In this document: in pieces, positions 28,038 through 35,904 of the stretch
Layout: every line of letters begins with the position of its first letter
Position numbering within the stretch: the first letter of the stretch is position 1
Assembly (NCBI GenBank): GCA_944379995.1
Contig: CALWGF010000003.1
Span: 145,325-209,324, forward strand
DNA length: 64,000 nt
Origin: an uncultured Clostridia bacterium
GTDB taxonomy: Bacteria > Bacillota > Clostridia > Lachnospirales > Anaerotignaceae
Direction of reading: 5' to 3'
The notes under the pieces: generated by a model
The model's input: the letters and a program-made list of their open reading frames with translations, nothing else
Databases searched by the model: none
What the model was told of the DNA's origin: nothing
Translations under genes and position numbers: made by a program

Positions 28038-28455
28038 ATTTTACACTTTTTAATGCTTTTTCAAATTCTTTTTTCATCCATTTAGGTATGTCTTTATTTT
28101 TTACATCTTCAAGGGTGAGCCAATAAAAAGCATCATGCTCATCACTCAATGTAACATTATATGTATCACAATTACATATATATGTAATTATTGTAAGATG
28201 AATATTATTTTTTATAACATCAAAAACACTAAAAGGTTCTATTATATTTACATATATTCCTGTTTCTTCTTTAACTTCTCTCATAAGCCCTTTTGTTGAT
28301 GTTTCAAAAAAATGAAGCCCTCCACCAGGAAGATCCCAAGCCTCTTTTTTATTCATAATACTACTTTCTATTTCTTCTTTTGAACGATGAAGAAGTAAAA
28401 CTTTATTATTATTTATAATAATAGCTTTTACAGCTATTGCAAAATCTCTTTTTAT
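28036..28455 (-). CDS. NUDIX hydrolase, probably started at AUA
   Basis: The Nudix box is clear in LPGGGLHFFETSTKGLMREVKEETG (residues about 42-66). The first usable ATG is at 28356, but the frame extends upstream without a stop for 33 codons, and those residues (FAIAVKAIIINNNKVLLLHR) are the normal first beta strands of a NUDIX fold. No ATG, GTG or TTG exists between the upstream TAA and this region. ATA 28455-28453 lies 7 nt after a strong AAGGGGGTG site, so it is the best start. The gene may be expressed weakly or may have lost its start. Substrate is unknown; likely nucleotide-pool clean-up. Confidence 0.78.
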   Translation of the reverse strand: MKRDFAIAVKAIIINNNKVLLLHRSKEEIESSIMNKKEAWDLPGGGLHFFETSTKGLMREVKEETGIYVNIIEPFSVFDVIKNNIHLTIITYICNCDTYNVTLSDEHDAFYWLTLEDVKNKDIPKWMKKEFEKALKSVK

Positions 28456-28488
28456 AACCCCACCCCCTTTTTAAGTATTTTTTATTAA

Positions 28489-29367
28489 TTAAAGTGCATT
28501 TTTAAGAATTTCTTTAAGGTCATTTTCTGTAAAATTATATTCTTTATTACAGAAATGACAATGAAGTTGTGCTTTTTTATCTTCTTCAATTATTTTTTCA
28601 AGTTCTTCTTTTCCAAGACTTATAAGAGCTTTTTCAACTCTTTCTCTTGTACAATTACAATAAAATTCAACTTCTTTTTTCTCATTAATTTCAATATCAA
28701 AATCTCCAAGTATAAGTTTTAAAATATCTTCTGGAGTATACCCCATATCAAGTAAAGATGTAACATAAGGTGTTCTATTTATTTTTTCTTCAAGTTTTTC
28801 TGCTATTTCATCACTTGCATCTGGCATAAGCTGAATTATAAAACCGCCAGCCGCCATTACAGTAATATCTGTATCTATAAGTACACCAAGACCTATTGCA
28901 GAAGGAGTTTGTTCACTTTTTGCAAAATAGTATGTTAAATCTTCTGCGATTTCTCCAGAAATAAGTTCAATCTGTCCGGAATATGGCTCTTTAAGTCCAA
29001 TATCTTTTATTACACTTAAATTTCCATGTCCTATTGCAGCAGAAACATCAAGTTTACCTTCATATTTATCAGGTACTTCAACATAAGGATTAAAAACATA
29101 TCCTTTTACTTTTGCATTACTATCAGCAGAAACAACCATTCCTTGAAGTGGTCCATCACCTCTTATTTGAAGTGTAAGAAGGTCTTTTTCACCTTTGAGC
29201 ATTATTCCCATCATTGCAGCAGCAGTTAAAAGACGACCAAGTGCAGCAGTTGCGACAGGTGAAGTATTATGAAGACTTCTTGCTTTTTCAACAGTATTTT
29301 TTGTTGTTGCTGCAAATGCTCTTATTGCACCATTTCCAGCAGTTGCTCTTATAATATAATCATTCAT
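28489..29367 (-). CDS. hslO: Redox-regulated chaperone Hsp33
   Basis: 292 aa, the family length. The N-terminal domain (AFAATTKNTVEKARSLHNTS) and the C-terminal zinc site are present: FYCNC about residue 237 and HCHFC about residue 269, giving the C-x-C and C-x-x-C pairs that release zinc when oxidised and activate the holdase. It follows the methyltransferase by 3 bp and is likely co-transcribed with it. Confidence 0.96.
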   Translation of the reverse strand: MNDYIIRATAGNGAIRAFAATTKNTVEKARSLHNTSPVATAALGRLLTAAAMMGIMLKGEKDLLTLQIRGDGPLQGMVVSADSNAKVKGYVFNPYVEVPDKYEGKLDVSAAIGHGNLSVIKDIGLKEPYSGQIELISGEIAEDLTYYFAKSEQTPSAIGLGVLIDTDITVMAAGGFIIQLMPDASDEIAEKLEEKINRTPYVTSLLDMGYTPEDILKLILGDFDIEINEKKEVEFYCNCTRERVEKALISLGKEELEKIIEEDKKAQLHCHFCNKEYNFTENDLKEILKNAL

Positions 29368-29370
29368 TTT

Positions 29371-30135
29371 TTAATTCTCCTTTTTAGTAACTTCTTTTGC
29401 TATAAAAAATATTCTTTCACTATCTTCTCTTGCAGGTTCAAAAGTATATGCATCATATACAGCTATAAATTTCATACCACTTTTTTCTATAAGATTTTTA
29501 ATAGTTTCTATACTATAAGCCTTTTCATAATGACATTCTTCAAAACGTTCATATTTTCCTGTTTCTTCATCTTCTATAAAAAAGTTCATATAATACTCAT
29601 TTATTTTTTCATCTTCATCATAGAAATTTTCCCATATATAGGCTGCATTTTCAGTTGTTTCAGCATATGTATTATCAGAATATATATTTTTAAATTTATA
29701 CTCTGTGTTTAGGTCAAATATAAAAAGACCTTGAGGGTGAAGATAATTATTTACAAGTTTAAAAACCTCAAAAAGTTCATTTTCATCTGTAATATAATTA
29801 AGGCTATCAAAAAGACTTATAACACAGTTTACTGTTCCATAAAGTTCAAACTCTCTCATATCTTGACAAAGATATAAAATATCAAGATTTTCTTCATATG
29901 CCTTATCTCTTGCTTTTGCAAGCATATCTTCAGATAAATCTATACCTATCATGTCATAGCCTTTTTTTGCAAGTCTTTCTGTTACATTACCTGTACCACA
30001 ACCCAAGTCTAAAACAATATCTGGGGAAAGATTTTCTCTTTCCCATATTTTTTCTATATAAGAAACCCAACCATCATAATCGGTTTCCCCCATAAAAGTG
30101 TCATATACAGACGCAAAGCTCTCATAAACACCCAT
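29371..30135 (-). CDS. Class I SAM-dependent methyltransferase
   Basis: 254 aa. Starts MGVYESFASVYDTFM, then the SAM-binding motif I in VLDLGCGTGNVTERLAKKG (about residues 41-59), motif II in MIGIDLSEDMLAKAR and motif IV region in NCVISLFDSLNYI. It matches small-molecule methyltransferases of the UbiE/YqeM-like type that are often found near core genes in clostridia. The acceptor is unknown. It forms a two-gene operon with hslO. Confidence 0.9.
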   Translation of the reverse strand: MGVYESFASVYDTFMGETDYDGWVSYIEKIWERENLSPDIVLDLGCGTGNVTERLAKKGYDMIGIDLSEDMLAKARDKAYEENLDILYLCQDMREFELYGTVNCVISLFDSLNYITDENELFEVFKLVNNYLHPQGLFIFDLNTEYKFKNIYSDNTYAETTENAAYIWENFYDEDEKINEYYMNFFIEDEETGKYERFEECHYEKAYSIETIKNLIEKSGMKFIAVYDAYTFEPAREDSERIFFIAKEVTKKEN

Positions 30136-30213
30136 AATAATTCTCCTCGCAATAATTTATCTTTTAACCTTATAATTATACATAATATAACGATATATTA
30201 CAATATTAGACTA

Positions 30214-30396
30214 TTATTTTTTTTGTTTCCTTTTTCTACTACTTACAATACCACCTATTTGACCACTTTCTCTGCTTGTAAGTCCCTTCCACCCTTTTTC
30301 CATAACCTTATCTATAAGACCTAATTCTTCCGCTGCTTCATACTTCATTCTGTCCTCTTCACAAAGACTTTTGTATTTTGTTATAACTTTTTCCAT
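30214..30396 (-). CDS. Small acid-soluble spore protein, alpha/beta type
   Basis: 60 aa. The segment MKYEAAEELGLIDKV, then GWKGLTSRESGQIGG and a basic KRKQKK end match the conserved core of alpha/beta-type SASPs, which coat DNA in the dormant spore and protect it from UV and heat. The protein is somewhat shorter at the N-terminus than major SASPs. ATG 30396 is preceded by GGAGGG. It indicates a spore former and is probably expressed in the forespore. Confidence 0.88.
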   Translation of the reverse strand: MEKVITKYKSLCEEDRMKYEAAEELGLIDKVMEKGWKGLTSRESGQIGGIVSSRKRKQKK

Positions 30397-30539
30397 ATTA
30401 TACCCTCCATAAATTGTGCATATTAATTCTTGAAGTTTTTATTTATACTATAAACTAACATTAATATTATGTTTTTTTTGTAAAAATTATATGCATGTAA
30501 TAAAAATGAATTTATATACATATTTTTTCATAAAACCAT

Positions 30540-30568
30540 TTGACACCTGTATAAAATAGTGATACGAT
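30540..30568 (+). promoter_or_regulatory. Vegetative promoter of the lysine riboswitch operon
   Basis: TTGACA (30540-30545) and TACGAT (30563-30568) are separated by 17 bp and lie about 20 bp before the riboswitch begins. Confidence 0.7.
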
Positions 30569-30588
30569 ATACAAACAAAGTATAACTT

Positions 30589-30759
30589 TTAGTAGAGGTG
30601 CATTTTTCAATAGTACCTGTTTTGATGCAGTAAGGTGCATATGATAAACAGGAAAAGGGGACGGTGCCGAAGTTTGATTATTCCTTACAATATTCTTTCT
30701 GGTTTTTATGGATAATATCTGTATGAACTGTCATCATAATTTTGATGGAGTGCTACTAT
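30589..30759 (+). ncRNA. Lysine riboswitch (L-box)
   Basis: The conserved lysine-aptamer blocks appear in order: AGTAGAGGTGC, AATAGTA, GGAAAAGGGGACGGTGCCGA followed by AGTTTG, GAACTGTCATC and GATGGAGTGCTACT. The first and last blocks pair to form the closing P1 helix (TAGTAG with CTACTA). It sits before asd-dapA-dapB and a terminator hairpin, so high lysine should stop transcription of the pathway. Confidence 0.95.
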
Positions 30760-30814
30760 AATGATTATTTTAACACAGCGTAGTGTTTTATATCTGTGAT
30801 AAGGCAATTATTAT

Positions 30815-30839
30815 ACCGGCTTTCCTGTCGGTTTTTTTT
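30815..30839 (+). terminator. Riboswitch-controlled terminator
   Basis: A short stem (ACCGGC with GTCGGT, one wobble pair) followed by seven or more T. It is located between the aptamer and asd, in the place expected for the expression platform. Confidence 0.85.
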
Positions 30840-30910
30840 ATTTTAAAGAGAAATTTTGCGGTGTATTTATCGTAAATAAATAATATGTTATAATAGGAGT
30901 GAATATTATT

Positions 30911-31906
30911 ATGAAAAAAGTAAATCTTGCAGTAGTAGGTGCAACAGGTATGGTAGGAAGAACTTTCTTAAAAGTTCTTGAAGAAAGACAACTTCCAATC
31001 GAAAATTTTTATGTTATGGCTTCAGCTCGTTCAGCTGGTTCAACTCTTACATTTAATGGTAAAGAATATGTTGTTGAAGAGCTTACAGAACATTCATTTG
31101 ACAAACCAATTGATATAGCTCTTTTCTCTGCTGGTGGTTCAACAAGTGCAAAATTTGCACCAATAGCAGCAGAACATGGTTGTATTGTTATTGATAATAG
31201 TGCTCAATGGAGAATGGACCCTGAAGTTCCTCTTGTAGTACCTGAAGTAAACCCTGAAGATATTGAATGGAACAAAGGTATTATTGCAAACCCTAACTGT
31301 TCTACAATACAGGCTATGGTTGCATTAAAACCACTTGATGACAAATATAAAATCAAACGTGTTGTTTATTCTACATATCAGGCAGTTTCTGGTGCAGGTG
31401 TTGCAGGTTGGAATGACCTTGAAAATGGTCTTAAAGGTGAAGCTCCTAAAAAATTCCCTCACCCAATAGCAAATAACTGTCTTCCACATATTGATGTATT
31501 TATGGATAACAGATATACAAAAGAAGAAATGAAAATGATTTGGGAAACAAGAAAAATTCTTCACCATGATGACCTTAAAGTTACAGCTACAACAGTACGT
31601 GTACCTGTATTCGACAGTCATAGTGAATCAATAAATGTTGAATTTGAAAATCCATTTGACTTAGATGAACTTATTGATGTTCTTAGAAACGCTCCTGGTA
31701 TTGTTATTGAAGACGACCCAGAAAACAATGTATACCCTCTTGCATTAAATGCAGCAGGACACGATGAAGTTTATGTTGGAAGAATTCGTCGTGATGAAAG
31801 TGTTGAAAATGGTGTAAACCTTTGGGTTGTTGCTGATAATATCCGTAAAGGTGCAGCTACTAATGCAGTACAGATTGCTCAAGAAATAATTTCAAAAATG
31901 CAGTAA
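30911..31906 (+). CDS. asd: Aspartate-semialdehyde dehydrogenase
   Basis: About 331 aa. Start ATG 30911 is used because AGGAG lies 11 nt upstream; a GTG at 30899 is part of that site. The NADP-binding start (KVNLAVVGATGMVGRTF), the SAGGSTSAKFAP segment, and the active cysteine in NPNCSTIQAM identify the enzyme, which reduces aspartyl phosphate to the semialdehyde, the branch point to lysine/diaminopimelate and threonine. First gene of the riboswitch operon. Confidence 0.96.
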   Translation: MKKVNLAVVGATGMVGRTFLKVLEERQLPIENFYVMASARSAGSTLTFNGKEYVVEELTEHSFDKPIDIALFSAGGSTSAKFAPIAAEHGCIVIDNSAQWRMDPEVPLVVPEVNPEDIEWNKGIIANPNCSTIQAMVALKPLDDKYKIKRVVYSTYQAVSGAGVAGWNDLENGLKGEAPKKFPHPIANNCLPHIDVFMDNRYTKEEMKMIWETRKILHHDDLKVTATTVRVPVFDSHSESINVEFENPFDLDELIDVLRNAPGIVIEDDPENNVYPLALNAAGHDEVYVGRIRRDESVENGVNLWVVADNIRKGAATNAVQIAQEIISKMQ

Positions 31907-31927
31907 TACTTTCGGAGGTGCTTTTAT

Positions 31928-32812
31928 ATGTCTATTTTTACAGGTTCAGGAGTTGCTATTATTACTCCTTTTAATGAAGATGAAACTATCAATTATCCTG
32001 AATTAAAAAAACTTATTGAGTTTCAAATAGAAAACGGTACAGATGCAATTATAATATGTGGTACAACTGGAGAAGCTTCAACACTTACAGATGAAGAACA
32101 AATTGATTGTGTAAGATATGCTGTTGAAGTAGTAAACAAAAGAATTCCTGTTATTGCAGGTGCAGGAAGTAATCATACTTCACATGCTATTGAACTTGCT
32201 CAAGGCTGTGAAAAAGCTGGTGCTGATGCTGTTTTACTTGTTACACCATACTATAACAAAACAACTCAAAAAGGACTTATAAAGCACTATAAAATGATTG
32301 CTGAAAGCATAAATATTCCTATAATACTTTATAATGTACCAAGTCGTACAGGTCTTAATATCACTCCTAAGACTTGTTATGAACTTTCAAAAATTAAAAA
32401 CATTGTTGCTATAAAAGAAGCAAGTGGAAATATTTCACAGGTTGCAGAAATTGCTGCTCTTTGTGGTCCTGATTTTGATATATATTCAGGAAATGATGAC
32501 CAAGTTCTTCCTTTATTAGCTCTTGGCGGAAAAGGTGTTATATCTGTTCTTGCAAATGTTGCTCCTAGATATACACATGACATGGTAGCAAGTTACTTAA
32601 ATGGTGATACAAAAACAGCTACAAAAATGCAGCTTGATGCTCTTCACCTTATAAATATGCTTTTCTGTGAAACAAATCCTATTCCTGTAAAGGCTGCTGT
32701 TGGTCTTATGGGCTATAATACAGGAAGTTGTAAAATGCCTCTTTGTGAAATGGACGAAAATAATTTTGAAAATCTCAAAAAGGCAATGGAGGATTTTGGA
32801 ATTATAAAATAA
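31928..32812 (+). CDS. dapA: 4-hydroxy-tetrahydrodipicolinate synthase
   Basis: 294 aa, the family length. The start has GGAGGTG upstream. Signature parts are GTTGEASTLTDEEQ, VTPYYNKTTQKGL with the conserved Tyr, VPSRTGLNI, and the Schiff-base lysine in AIKEASGNISQ. It condenses pyruvate with aspartate semialdehyde. 21 bp separate it from asd. Confidence 0.97.
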   Translation: MSIFTGSGVAIITPFNEDETINYPELKKLIEFQIENGTDAIIICGTTGEASTLTDEEQIDCVRYAVEVVNKRIPVIAGAGSNHTSHAIELAQGCEKAGADAVLLVTPYYNKTTQKGLIKHYKMIAESINIPIILYNVPSRTGLNITPKTCYELSKIKNIVAIKEASGNISQVAEIAALCGPDFDIYSGNDDQVLPLLALGGKGVISVLANVAPRYTHDMVASYLNGDTKTATKMQLDALHLINMLFCETNPIPVKAAVGLMGYNTGSCKMPLCEMDENNFENLKKAMEDFGIIK

Positions 32813-32824
32813 AAACAAATTTAA

Positions 32825-32848
32825 AAGGGCTGTCAGATGGCAGCCCTT
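32825..32848 (+). terminator. Hairpin between dapA and dapB
   Basis: An 8-bp stem (AAGGGCTG with CAGCCCTT) followed by AATTTTAATAATTTT, a weak T run. It may give partial termination or protect the asd-dapA messenger end. Confidence 0.5.
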
Positions 32849-32892
32849 AATTTTAATAATTTTGATAATTTTTATAAATAGAGGTGTTTAAA

Positions 32893-33645
32893 TTGATTAA
32901 AATAATAATGCATGGTTGTGGCGGAAAAATGGGTCATGTTGTTTCATCAATAGTAGCAAATGATGATAACTGTGAAATAGTTGCTGGTATTGACCCAAGA
33001 GATATAGAAATGGGTTATCCTGTATTTAAAAATATAGCTGATTGTAATATTGAAGCTGATTGTATAATTGATTTTTCAACAGCAGCTGCTGTTCCTGCCC
33101 TTTTAGAATATTCAAAAGAAAAAAATATTCCTGTTGTACTTTGCTCAACAGGTCTTTCAGAAGAATTAAACAATAAAGTTGTTGAGTATTCAAAACATGT
33201 TGCTATATTAAAATCAGCAAATATGTCTGTTGGTATAAATCTTATAATGAAAGTATTAAAAGAACTTGCACCTGTTCTTGCTGCTGAAGGTTTTGATATT
33301 GAAATTGTTGAAAAACACCATAATCAGAAAATTGATGCTCCAAGTGGTACAGCCATAGCTCTTGCTGATGCTATAAATGAAGAATTTAATAATGAATATA
33401 AATATGTTTTTGACCGTTCACAAGTTAGAGAAAAACGTAGTCAGAAGGAAATAGGAATTAGTGCAGTTCGTGGTGGAACAATAGTAGGTGACCATGATGT
33501 AATATTTGCTGGGCGTGATGAAGTTATAACAATAAATCATACAGCATATTCAAAAGAGCTTTTTGCTGTTGGAGCTGTTAAAGCTGCTAAATATCTTGCA
33601 GGAAAACCAGCCGGATTTTATACAATGAAAAATGTTATGGAATAA
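32893..33645 (+). CDS. dapB: 4-hydroxy-tetrahydrodipicolinate reductase
   Basis: 250 aa. TTG 32893 is chosen because GAGGTG lies 6 nt upstream; the GTG at 32884 is part of that site. The nucleotide-binding start (IKIIMHGCGGKMGHVV), SANMSVGINLIMKV and the substrate-binding EKHHNQKIDAPSGTA are all diagnostic. It makes tetrahydrodipicolinate for diaminopimelate, lysine and, in spores, dipicolinate. A strong terminator follows. Confidence 0.96.
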   Translation: MIKIIMHGCGGKMGHVVSSIVANDDNCEIVAGIDPRDIEMGYPVFKNIADCNIEADCIIDFSTAAAVPALLEYSKEKNIPVVLCSTGLSEELNNKVVEYSKHVAILKSANMSVGINLIMKVLKELAPVLAAEGFDIEIVEKHHNQKIDAPSGTAIALADAINEEFNNEYKYVFDRSQVREKRSQKEIGISAVRGGTIVGDHDVIFAGRDEVITINHTAYSKELFAVGAVKAAKYLAGKPAGFYTMKNVME

Positions 33646-33650
33646 TATAA

Positions 33651-33678
33651 AAAAACACCGTTTTAAAACGGTGTTTTT
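33651..33678. terminator. Bidirectional intrinsic terminator
   Basis: A fully palindromic 28-bp hairpin (CACCGTTTT with AAAACGGTG inside A/T runs) between the converging dapB and cobO genes. Confidence 0.92.
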
Positions 33679-34171
33679 AATTTGGAACTTTTTCTTTATT
33701 TATTTTATATACATAATCTGATTTTTCTTTTAACAAATCGTCTACTGTTGTTCCAGTAAGTATAATATCCATATATGCTTCCTTTTTGGAAAGTATATAA
33801 CACAAATCCTCTTTTGATATATATTCTTTTTCAACTGCTTCAATAATACCATCTAATATAAGTACATCACATTCTCCAGTTTCAATTATTTTACGAGTAA
33901 AATTAAAAGCATTTTTTATTTCCATCAAAATATCTTTTTTTGTATTATCATCAAACTCATTTATATTTTCTCTTATTTTTTCAAATCTAAATATTCTAAA
34001 ATCAGGCTCAAGAGCTTTTAATGGTATTCCTTCTTTTGTATTATTATAGTCAAGAAATTGTATCATTATTACACTTAATCCTTCACCAACAGCACGTATA
34101 CCTTGTCCTATTGCAAGAGTTGTTTTTCCTTTTCCTTCACCATAATATATAAATATATTACCTTTTCTCAC
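33677..34171 (-). CDS. cobO: Corrinoid adenosyltransferase (CobO/BtuR type)
   Basis: 164 aa, start GTG 34171 with GGGAGAG. It begins GNIFIYYGEGKGKTTLAIGQ, a P-loop typical of CobO/CobA/BtuR, and has VIMIQFLDYNNTKEG and VLILDGIIEAVEKEYIS, all conserved in the family that transfers adenosyl from ATP to cobalt(I) corrinoids. No other cobalamin genes are near, so it may serve salvage of imported corrinoids. Confidence 0.9.
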   Translation of the reverse strand: MRKGNIFIYYGEGKGKTTLAIGQGIRAVGEGLSVIMIQFLDYNNTKEGIPLKALEPDFRIFRFEKIRENINEFDDNTKKDILMEIKNAFNFTRKIIETGECDVLILDGIIEAVEKEYISKEDLCYILSKKEAYMDIILTGTTVDDLLKEKSDYVYKINKEKVPN

Positions 34172-34197
34172 AGTAGTTTCTCTCCCGTTTTGTAAAA

Positions 34198-34225
34198 TAA
34201 AAAAGGCAGGAAAACCCGCCTTTTA
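34198..34225 (-). terminator. Intrinsic terminator after the DUF6465-like gene
   Basis: On the minus strand AAAAGGCGGG pairs with CCTGCCTTTT (one wobble) over a TTTT loop, followed by T's. Confidence 0.8.
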
Positions 34226-34260
34226 TGTTTTGTCAAAAATAGGTTATAACTTAAAATTTA

Positions 34261-34458
34261 TTAAACAGGAAAATTACCTGTTTCTGTATCATTTATTACG
34301 TAATAACACATTTTTTCTTCAGGTTTATAATATATATCCATTGTTTTTATGTCTTTAACTTTTCCACCATTTGATTTCCAAGCTTCCTTTGCTGCGTCTT
34401 CCATATCCTTTACAACTGTCTGTACTCCCTGAAATTCAACAATAACTTTTGATTTCAT
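34261..34458 (-). CDS. Small DUF6465-like protein
   Basis: 65 aa. MKSKVIVEFQGVQTVVKDME, AAKEAWKSNGGKVKDIKTM and IYYKPEEKMCYYVIND match, as far as I recall, a small family (DUF6465) common in Lachnospiraceae-type genomes, of unknown function. The ribosome binding site GAGGGGG lies before ATG 34458. It is flanked by terminators or long spacers and is probably a single-gene transcript. Confidence 0.75.
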   Translation of the reverse strand: MKSKVIVEFQGVQTVVKDMEDAAKEAWKSNGGKVKDIKTMDIYYKPEEKMCYYVINDTETGNFPV

Positions 34459-34651
34459 AAAAATTTCCCCCTCTTTGTACTTACAACCAAAATAAGTTTT
34501 AATTAACTCTATCTTTTACAAATACAAAGACATGATACTAAATTAAAATATAATTGTCAATATTTCAGCATTTTTAAAACTTTACAATATGGTTATAAAA
34601 ATATAATATTATTATATATTATGATATTAACTGATATATATTGTCAAAAAT

Positions 34652-35278
34652 TTATTCCTTTTCAACCTCTATTTTAGAAACAGATACTTCATATGCAACT
34701 CTTTCTTCTATAACATCATCTGTTTTTTTCTGATATATTCTACTTTGTACTCTTCCCCAAAGTTTTATATTATCTCCAACAGAAAGTTTTGATGTAAACT
34801 TTGCATTTCTGCCCCATACAATACAAGGTATGTAATCAGATTTATTATAGGCTCTATTTACAGCAATAAGTATATCTGATATTTCACGACCAAAAGGTGT
34901 TTCTCTATAAATAGGCTCTTTACATATAAAACCGTTTAAAAAAATCTGATTTGGATTTTTTTCCGAAAATTCATTTACAACTTCTATTTTTCTTGCAAAA
35001 ATAGTTAAAATTAATTTACTTTTTTTATCAGTATAATTATTATAACTCCTAAGTTGACCTGATATTTCTACTTTTGTCCCAATTTTTAAAACTTCTTTAT
35101 CCATAAGCCTTTCAGAAATCATTACAGGAAGTATGTCCGCATTATCACTTAATCTCTCAACAGATACCTTAAATATATAAAAACCTTCACCATATACCTT
35201 ATGACTAAAAACACACTCCTCTATAACATTACCACTGATGCTAACACAGTTATTTTCATAAATTCCATCTGTCTGCAT
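34652..35278 (-). CDS. Single-stranded DNA-binding-like protein with two OB folds
   Basis: 208 aa made of two similar halves. The first (CVSISGNVIEECVFSHKVYG to about residue 100) and the second (IFLNGFICKEPIYRETPFGR to about 200) each follow the OB-fold pattern of SSB. The second half has the family-typical LNGFICKEPIYRETPFG and CIVWGRNAKFTSKLSVGDNIKLWGRVQSR. It lacks the acidic C-terminal tail with the DDDIPF-type tip of housekeeping SSB, so it is a variant, possibly for competence, repair or phage defence. Its own start is ATG 35278 with GAGGGG. Confidence 0.75.
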   Translation of the reverse strand: MQTDGIYENNCVSISGNVIEECVFSHKVYGEGFYIFKVSVERLSDNADILPVMISERLMDKEVLKIGTKVEISGQLRSYNNYTDKKSKLILTIFARKIEVVNEFSEKNPNQIFLNGFICKEPIYRETPFGREISDILIAVNRAYNKSDYIPCIVWGRNAKFTSKLSVGDNIKLWGRVQSRIYQKKTDDVIEERVAYEVSVSKIEVEKE

Positions 35279-35404
35279 CTAATTCTACCCCTCTCTTTAG
35301 AACTTTTTAAAAAAGTTATTTAATTCTTATGATAAATAAATTTTATTCAGAAATTTTATTTTTAGAAGTATTTTATAAAAAAATAAAAAAATATATATAC
35401 ACCA

Positions 35405-35431
35405 CAAAAAACCTTGCGTTAAAACGCAAGG
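35405..35431 (-). terminator. Intrinsic terminator
   Basis: Palindromic 20-bp stem (CCTTGCGTT and its complement) followed on the minus strand by a T run, 20 bp after the 99-aa gene's stop. Confidence 0.88.
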
Positions 35432-35451
35432 CAAATAAAAATCCATTTTAA

Positions 35452-35751
35452 TTATCTTTCAAGGTCTGTTTTGAATATAAATGCAAGTTTTACACAATCA
35501 ATACCTATTATCATAGTAAAATCATCTTTTTTATAAACCATAGGTTTTCCACCTTTTTTAACCACTACTGCATCAATACGTTTATCATTATTATCCCAAT
35601 AAGAAAGTATTGAGAAATCATCATTACTCTTAACTACCCAATTATAATTTATAAGAGGTTTAATGTAAAACTCTCCATCACAACCAAAATATTCCATTAT
35701 TTTTTTTTGTGAACTAATAAAATTATGAACAAACTCACTACTTTCCAACAT
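35452..35751 (-). CDS. Unrecognised 99-aa protein
   Basis: Starts MLESSEFVHNFISSQKKIME with AGGA upstream of ATG 35751. It reads as a small soluble alpha/beta protein with two beta-hairpin-like stretches (EFYIKPLINYNWVVKSNDDF and AVVVKKGGKPMVYKKDDFTM). There is no membrane segment and no recognised family. It stands between uvrA and the SSB-like gene, with its own terminator. Confidence 0.6.
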   Translation of the reverse strand: MLESSEFVHNFISSQKKIMEYFGCDGEFYIKPLINYNWVVKSNDDFSILSYWDNNDKRIDAVVVKKGGKPMVYKKDDFTMIIGIDCVKLAFIFKTDLER

Positions 35752-35837
35752 TATAATCCTCCGAAAATCTTTTGTTTATCTATATATTTAATATCCTACT
35801 TTTATAACAACTCTTTGTCAATAGTTTTTAAAAAAAA

Positions 35838-35870
35838 GAAAGATATCCTTTATTTTACAGAATATCTTTC
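35838..35870 (-). terminator. Intrinsic terminator of the uvrBA operon
   Basis: A 9-bp stem (GAAAGATAT with ATATCTTTC, extended by partial pairing in the loop) followed on the minus strand by a long T run. Confidence 0.85.
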
Positions 35871-35904
35871 ATCAAAATAATACAAAAATATATATTTATT
35901 TACA

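Noticed and set aside
28356..28455. Frameshift in the NUDIX gene
   Set aside because: The frame from the fold's natural start to the stop is continuous; only the start codon is unusual.
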